Shown piece after piece: positions 56,802-64,000 of a DNA stretch of 64,000 nucleotides. The notes under the pieces were generated by a model, which was not told where the DNA came from, did no database searches, and worked only from the letters and a program-made list of their open reading frames with translations. This DNA comes from Saccharopolyspora hirsuta (lineage in GTDB: Bacteria; Actinomycetota; Actinomycetes; Mycobacteriales; Pseudonocardiaceae): the NCBI RefSeq assembly GCF_008630535.1, contig NZ_VWPH01000007.1:1-64000 (forward strand), in the 5' to 3' direction. The position numbers were made by a program, and so were the translations under genes. Each line of letters starts with the position of its first letter. The stretch's first letter is position 1.

Positions 56802-57767
56802 TCACCCCGCGCCGAAACTCAGCGCGCGCCAACGACCTTCGTCGAGGTCGAGCCACCGCGCCAGGTCCGCGCGGTCCGGCGACGCCGTGTGGTCCTCGGT
56901 GCTGAGCAGGCTGTGCGCGGCCAGGAGGTGGCCGAGCCGCAGGCAGCGCACGGCGTCCGCGCCGCGCAGCACACCGGAGATGAACCCGGCCGCGAAGGCG
57001 TCCCCGGCCCCCACCGGCTCGACGACCTCGACCTCCGGCGCGGGCACGGTCACCGCCTCGGCGCCGAGCGCGTGCGCGGCGTCGGCCCCGTCCTTGACCA
57101 CGACCACGCTCGGCCGGTCCAGCAGTTTCCGCACGTCCTCGGGGGTTTCCACGCCCCAGAGCGCGGTCGCCTCGTCCAGCCCGACGAACACGGTGTCGGC
57201 GAGCTGGGCGAGCTCGCGCAGCTCGGGCGCGGCCTGCGCCACCGGCCACAGCGCCGGGCGGTAGTTGACGTCGAAGGTGATCCGGGCGCGGCGGGGGCGG
57301 GTGAGCAGGTGGCGGACCAGCCGGTCGCAGCCCGCCGAGAGCGCGGGGGTGATGCCGGACAGGTGCAGCACCTGCGGCGCGTCGAGCACGTCGTCGGGCA
57401 GGAAGTCCTCGTCCATCGTGGACGCCGCGGACCCGGCGCGGTAGTAGTGCACCCGCGTGCCCTGCGGGGTGGGGTCCTTGAAGTAGACGCCGGTGGGCGC
57501 GTCCGACCGCACCTCCACCAGGCCGGTGTCCACCCCGGCCGCGGCGATCGTCGCGACCAGGCGGCGGCCCAGCGGATCGTCGCCGACCCGGCTCGCCCAG
57601 CCGACCCGGTGCCCGAGCGCGGCGAGGTGGATGGCGACGTTGGACTCCGCACCGCCCGCGGAGAGGGTGAAGACCGGAGCCTGCTCCAGGGGCACCGGAG
57701 AGGCCGGGGAGACCAGCGACATCGTCTCCCCCAAGCACAGCACCTCGGGGCCGCCCGGCTCCGCCAC
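56802..57767 (-). CDS. PfkB-family sugar kinase, probably KDG kinase
   Basis: A 321-residue ribokinase-family kinase. AGGAESNVAIHLAALGHRVGW near 35 is the substrate-site motif and PVGAGDAFAAGFISG near 257 holds the catalytic Asp and anion hole. Overall pattern (TGVYFKDPTPQGTRVHYYRAGSAAS near 105) fits 2-dehydro-3-deoxygluconokinase, which phosphorylates KDG in hexuronate/gluconate breakdown. GTG at 57767 follows GAGGAGG. It lies upstream of a 2-hydroxyacid dehydrogenase in the same direction. Confidence 0.82.
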   Translation of the reverse strand: MAEPGGPEVLCLGETMSLVSPASPVPLEQAPVFTLSAGGAESNVAIHLAALGHRVGWASRVGDDPLGRRLVATIAAAGVDTGLVEVRSDAPTGVYFKDPTPQGTRVHYYRAGSAASTMDEDFLPDDVLDAPQVLHLSGITPALSAGCDRLVRHLLTRPRRARITFDVNYRPALWPVAQAAPELRELAQLADTVFVGLDEATALWGVETPEDVRKLLDRPSVVVVKDGADAAHALGAEAVTVPAPEVEVVEPVGAGDAFAAGFISGVLRGADAVRCLRLGHLLAAHSLLSTEDHTASPDRADLARWLDLDEGRWRALSFGAG

Positions 57768-58016
57768 GTCCGCCTCCTCGATCCGCCACGACGTCGGCGC
57801 CCAGCCTATCGAGGATGGTGCGAAATACACACTGCCGTTGCATTGCGCGCAATATCGCTGCTGAGATCGGGCATTCCCCGCCGCAGCGTGATCCGCGGTG
57901 CGCGATGCTCCTGACCGGGAATCCTGCGGTGCGGCCCCGCCGCGCGAACAGGACACCGGAACATCCCTAAGCTGGCCGCTGATCGTCCTCAGTCCCAGGA
58001 ATGGAGGTTGCTCGCA

Positions 58017-58562
58017 ATGAGTCTGGAGCGCCCGATCGACCCCGATCCGTACTCGCTGCTCCCCGCGGTCCCGAGCTTCGACGTCACCTCCGACGACGTG
58101 GCCGACGGGCGGCCGATGCCGCGCGCCCACGCCTTCGACGGGATGGGCGCCGAGGGGCAGAACCACTCGCCGCACCTGCGCTGGTCGGGCTTCCCGGAGG
58201 CCACCAAGAGCTTCGTGGTGACCTGCTTCGACCCGGACGCGCCGATCCCCGGCGGCTTCTGGCACTGGGTGCTGGTCGACATCCCGGCCGACGTGACCGA
58301 GCTGGCCACCGACGCGGGCAACCGCAACGGCCACGGCATCCCGGCCGGGTCCTTCCACGTGGCCAACGACTTCGGCGAGCGGGCCTTCGGCGGTGCCGCG
58401 CCGCCGCCCGGCGACCGGCCGCACCGCTACTACTTCGTGGTGCACGCCGTGGACATCGAGAAGCTCGGCCCGGACGACACGGCCAGCCCAGCGGTGATCA
58501 GCTTCAACCTGGCGTTCCACACCCTCGCCCGAGCCGTGATCACCCCCACCTACCAGCACTGA
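58017..58562 (+). CDS. YbhB/YbcL-type PEBP protein
   Basis: A 181-residue phosphatidylethanolamine-binding-like (Raf kinase inhibitor-like) protein: [38 protein letters not shown] (in parts) carries the D-P-D-A-P and G-x-W-H-W ligand-pocket motifs, and [11 protein letters not shown] follows. There is no signal peptide. Role in bacteria is unclear. ATG at 58017 has GGAGG 10 nt upstream. Confidence 0.9.
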   Translation: MSLERPIDPDPYSLLPAVPSFDVTSDDVADGRPMPRAHAFDGMGAEGQNHSPHLRWSGFPEATKSFVVTCFDPDAPIPGGFWHWVLVDIPADVTELATDAGNRNGHGIPAGSFHVANDFGERAFGGAAPPPGDRPHRYYFVVHAVDIEKLGPDDTASPAVISFNLAFHTLARAVITPTYQH

Positions 58563-58590
58563 CTCCGCGCTTTCGAGCCACAGTTTCAAT

Positions 58591-58740
58591 GAGGTTTTTC
58601 CAACCTCGTTCTGCGTGGCGGTGCCGGTGGCGGTGCAGGCTGCGAGGGTGGGCTATGCGCCTGGCGGCGCATGCGACCCTCGCCGACCGGTGCCGGTCGC
58701 CCTTCGCAGCTGCGGTCCACGGGCAGGATGAAAAAGGCTC
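58591..58740 (+). mobile_element. MITE-like repeat, copy E (no hairpin module)
   Basis: A 150-bp copy lacking the hairpin module: sequence passes from GGTGGCGG straight to TGCAGGCTGCGAG, where copy A carries about 95 bp more between two GGCGG steps. The ends GAGGTTTTTCCAACC and GATGAAAAAGGCTC are intact. CAGTTTCAAT on the left and AATGGAAACTG on the right extend them to an imperfect 20-bp terminal inverted repeat with a possible AAT duplication. A further palindrome (CAGTTTCCATTGAAACTG) follows at 58774-58791. Confidence 0.8.
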
Positions 58741-58806
58741 AATGGAAACTGTGATCCGCCGTGGGGAGGATCTGCAGTTTCCATTGAAACTGCAGGAGGT
58801 GCACGA

Positions 58807-58846
58807 GCCGCGCCCGTCCCGGTTCCCGGGGCGGGCGCGGCTTTTT
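58807..58846 (+). terminator. Rho-independent terminator
   Basis: Ten-base arms GCCGCGCCCG (58807-58816) and CGGGCGCGGC (58832-58841) followed by TTTTT. It lies past repeat copy E and would end transcription from the PEBP gene before the VanZ promoter. Confidence 0.8.
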
Positions 58847-58865
58847 CGCGTTCGACGATCACTCG

Positions 58866-58905
58866 ATCGAGATGTATCTGAAACGGGCCTTCGCTCCTCT
58901 ATATC
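58866..58905 (+). promoter_or_regulatory. Putative promoter of the VanZ gene
   Basis: TCGAGATGTATCTG, 16 nt, then CTCTATATC closely matches the block upstream of the gene at 312. The start codon is about 35 nt further on, so here the message would have a short leader. Confidence 0.35.
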
Positions 58906-58938
58906 AGCGGGGAGGTTTTCGGACGTCAGGAGATCGAG

Positions 58939-59955
58939 ATGAGCGTGCTGCCCGGATCGTTCGCCGTGCTGGTCGCCACCGGCCTGGCGGCGGTGCTGTT
59001 CGCGCCGTTCGTCGCCGCCGAGCACCGGCGGCACGGCGAGCTGCGCGTGGGCGTCGCGCTGCTGCGCTTCGCCGTCCTGCTCTACGCGGTCGCGCTGGCC
59101 TGCTACGTGCTGCTGCCGTTCCCCGGTTCCCCGGCCTGCTACGAACCGCAGTGGCAGCCGTTCGCCGCCTTCCGCAGCACCGCGGGGCTGGAGCAGTTCG
59201 CGTGCAACATCGCGCTCTTCGTCCCGCTGGGCGCACTGCTCCGGCGCGGCCCAGCAGCGGCGGCGCTGGTCGGCGGGGCCGTCTCGGCGGTCGTCGAGCT
59301 GACCCAGCTCACCGGCATGTGGTTCCTGCTCCCCTGCCCGCACCGGGTGTTCGACGTCGACGACGTCCTCGCCAACACTGCCGGGGCCGCCCTCGGCGGG
59401 GTGTTCGGGCCGCTGCTGCGCCGCGTGCCCACCACCGCCCGCGACCGACCGGCCGAGCCGCGCCCGGTCAGCGCACCCCGCCGCCTGCTGGGCATGAGCT
59501 GCGACCTGCTCCTGCTGTGGTGGCTGGGCGTCGCCTGCGCCCGCGGCGCCGAGGTCGTGCTCTGGCTGACCGGCGCCGAGCCCGACACCTGGTGGGAGGC
59601 ATCGGCGTTGTGGTTCGCGCCCGCAGTGGTCCTGCTGGGCGCGATGCTGCTCAGCGGCGGCAGCTCGCTCGGCCAGCACGCCGTCTGCCTGCGCGCCCGC
59701 GCGCCCACCAGGCCGACCGCCGCCGCGCTGCTGCGCTGGGCGTCCGGCATCGGCGGCTTCGCCGCAGCTCAAGGCATGTGCACGGCGGTGCTCGGCGAGG
59801 CGGATGCGACGCTGGGGGTGCTGTGGTGCGCAGTGCACGCTTGCGGCGTGATGCACACCCGAGATCACCGCGGAATCACCGGCCTGGTCTCCGGGTTGGA
59901 AGTGATCGACGCCAGACGACGCCAGCGCGCCCCGACCGCGGCCCGCTCGACCTGA
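58939..59955 (+). CDS. VanZ-family membrane protein
   Basis: A 338-residue membrane protein. Residues 30-170 carry the VanZ pattern: LLPFPGSPACYEPQWQPFAAFRS, NIALFVPLGALLRRG near 90, SAVVELTQLTGMWFL near 115 and FDVDDVLANTAGAALGG near 140. The C-terminal half has about three more membrane segments with RDD-like character (LGQHAVCLRARAP). VanZ was named from teicoplanin resistance, but most homologues have no known role. ATG at 58939. Confidence 0.8.
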   Translation: MSVLPGSFAVLVATGLAAVLFAPFVAAEHRRHGELRVGVALLRFAVLLYAVALACYVLLPFPGSPACYEPQWQPFAAFRSTAGLEQFACNIALFVPLGALLRRGPAAAALVGGAVSAVVELTQLTGMWFLLPCPHRVFDVDDVLANTAGAALGGVFGPLLRRVPTTARDRPAEPRPVSAPRRLLGMSCDLLLLWWLGVACARGAEVVLWLTGAEPDTWWEASALWFAPAVVLLGAMLLSGGSSLGQHAVCLRARAPTRPTAAALLRWASGIGGFAAAQGMCTAVLGEADATLGVLWCAVHACGVMHTRDHRGITGLVSGLEVIDARRRQRAPTAARST

Positions 59956-59969
59956 GGCAGGATGGACCA

Positions 59970-62883
<2,914 letters not shown>

Positions 62884-62901
62884 TCCGGGCTCGGACGAAC
62901 G

Positions 62902-62945
62902 CGAAGGGCGCCCCCGACCGAAAGCCAGGTCGGGGGCGCCCTTCG
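62902..62945. terminator. Bidirectional terminator
   Basis: Perfect 18-bp arms CGAAGGGCGCCCCCGACC (62902-62919) and complement (62928-62945) between the convergent gdhA and MFS genes. Confidence 0.85.
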
Positions 62946-62957
62946 TCGAATCCGGCG

Positions 62958-64000
62958 TCAGACCGTGCGGGGACGTCCGGCAATCACGCCGAAGACCGCC
63001 TGGACCGCGACCACCACCAGGAGCACCACCAGCGACGCCGACCACTGGTGGGTCACGTCGTGCAGGACGCCGAACAGGAACGGCCCGAAGGACGCGATCA
63101 GGTAGCCGATGCTCTGCGACATCGCCGACAGCGAGCTGGTGTCGGCGGCGTTGGCCGTGCGCAGCGAGATGAGCACCAGGGCCAGCGGGAACGCGCTCAT
63201 GCCGATGCCGATCGCCAGCGCCCACACCACCGGCATGGTCAGCGGCGCCAGCAGCAGGCCGAGCAGACCGCTGATGGTGAGCACCGCCAGCCCGATGGCC
63301 CAGCCCGACTGGCTGCGGGTCTTGGTCACCAGCGGCGGCAGGACCATGTTGATCGGCACGCCGACCAGCAGCAGGAGGCCGAGCAGCATGCCCGCGGTGG
63401 TGCCGTCGATCCCGGCGCCCTTGAACACCTCGGGCAGCCAGCCCATCACGACGTAGGCGACCAACGACTGCAGCGCGAAGTACCCGGTGATCACCCACGC
63501 CAGCGGGCTGCGCATCAGCGACCGCCGCGGCCCGGTCGAGGCCGTCACCTGCCTCGCCGACGAGCGGCGGGCGGTGGCCGGAACCCACACGCACAGCGCG
63601 GCCAGCGCCACCACCGCCCAGGTGGCCAGCGCGAGCCGCCAGCTGCCGGTGGCGGAGTTCAGGTACGGCGTCAGCGCGGAGCCGGTCGAGCCGCCCGCGG
63701 CCATCGCCGTCGTGTAGAGCGCGGTCGCCATCCCGACCTTGGTCGGGAACGACTCCTTGACCACCACCGGGATCAGCACGTTGCACATCGCGATCGCCGC
63801 GCACACCAGGACCGTGCCGCTGAGCACCGTCCACGGACCGCCGACGGTCCGCAGCAGCATCGCGGCGGTCAGCACCGCCAACGAGACCCCGATGACCTTG
63901 TTGATGCCCATCCGCCGCGCCAGCAGCGGAGCACCGATGCCCGCCACGCCGAAGCACAGCGTGGGCACGGACGTCACCACGCTCGCCCAGGTGCTGGAAG
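62958..64000 (-). CDS. CynX/NimT-like MFS transporter (partial)
   Basis: C-terminal 347 residues of an MFS protein; the frame stays open to the window edge, so the N-terminus lies outside. About ten hydrophobic segments are visible. VVKESFPTKVGMATALYTTAMAAGGSTGSAL (in parts) and LISLRTANAADTSSLSAMSQSIGYLIASFGPFLFG (in parts) are typical of the cyanate/2-nitroimidazole (CynX/NimT) group. An in-frame GTG at 63980 should not be taken as the true start. Confidence 0.8.
   Translation of the reverse strand, partial: SSTWASVVTSVPTLCFGVAGIGAPLLARRMGINKVIGVSLAVLTAAMLLRTVGGPWTVLSGTVLVCAAIAMCNVLIPVVVKESFPTKVGMATALYTTAMAAGGSTGSALTPYLNSATGSWRLALATWAVVALAALCVWVPATARRSSARQVTASTGPRRSLMRSPLAWVITGYFALQSLVAYVVMGWLPEVFKGAGIDGTTAGMLLGLLLLVGVPINMVLPPLVTKTRSQSGWAIGLAVLTISGLLGLLLAPLTMPVVWALAIGIGMSAFPLALVLISLRTANAADTSSLSAMSQSIGYLIASFGPFLFGVLHDVTHQWSASLVVLLVVVAVQAVFGVIAGRPRTV

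Overview
The window is high-GC (about 70%) actinobacterial chromosome. A mycothione reductase, an accessory type VII (ESX) secretion island with PPE-like, EspG-like and DUF3558 proteins, and the style of the cobalamin genes point to the Pseudonocardiaceae, possibly Saccharopolyspora. That placement is inference. No tRNA, rRNA, complete insertion sequence or CRISPR array was seen.

Layout. 0-5.6 kb: a DUF559/AbiEi-type protein between two inverted repeat copies, then YaaA, a RIO kinase, a DEAD-box helicase and an F420/FMN-binding PPOX protein. 5.6-34.5 kb: a broken-up cobalamin (B12) locus. Its first part holds CobL, CobM, CbiD, CobK, CobIJ, CobH, CobG and riboswitch-controlled CobN. The middle has a secreted 5'-nucleotidase, a siroheme-synthase-like CobA/CysG, a riboswitch-controlled Ni/Co permease and several unrelated genes. 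The second part holds CbiG-CobJ, a second CobL, a second CobM with a histone-like tail, CobB and CobO. 34.5-42.5 kb: the ESX accessory island, split by one MFS gene. 42.8-44.8 kb: a riboswitch-controlled ChlI/ChlD-type chelatase subunit, the likely CobN partner. 45-64 kb: a polyol/ketose transporter-epimerase pair, LysR/SDR/MFS/LysE genes, two trypsin-like proteases, a KDG-kinase-type locus, a PEBP protein, VanZ, mycothione reductase, NADP-glutamate dehydrogenase and an MFS gene cut by the right edge.

How the genes work together. The corrin genes cover most steps from uroporphyrinogen III to adenosylated cobyrinate diamide. CobG (O2-dependent ring contraction) sits beside CbiG and CbiD (anaerobic type), and the CobJ, CobM and CobL steps are each present twice. 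Three cobalamin riboswitches control the chelatase large subunit, the metal permease and the chelatase AAA/VWA subunit, so metal supply and insertion share one B12 feedback.

The least explained feature is a family of short dispersed elements. The outer part (about 150 bp) has MITE-like terminal inverted repeats reading TTTCAAT/ATTGAAA. Nested inside it is a separable module of about 100 bp that folds into a long hairpin. Its stems differ between copies by fully compensated base-pair changes while the loops stay constant, and G.U-type pairs agree on a single RNA polarity. Solo palindromes with the same TTTCAATTGAAA core are scattered in the same intergenic regions.
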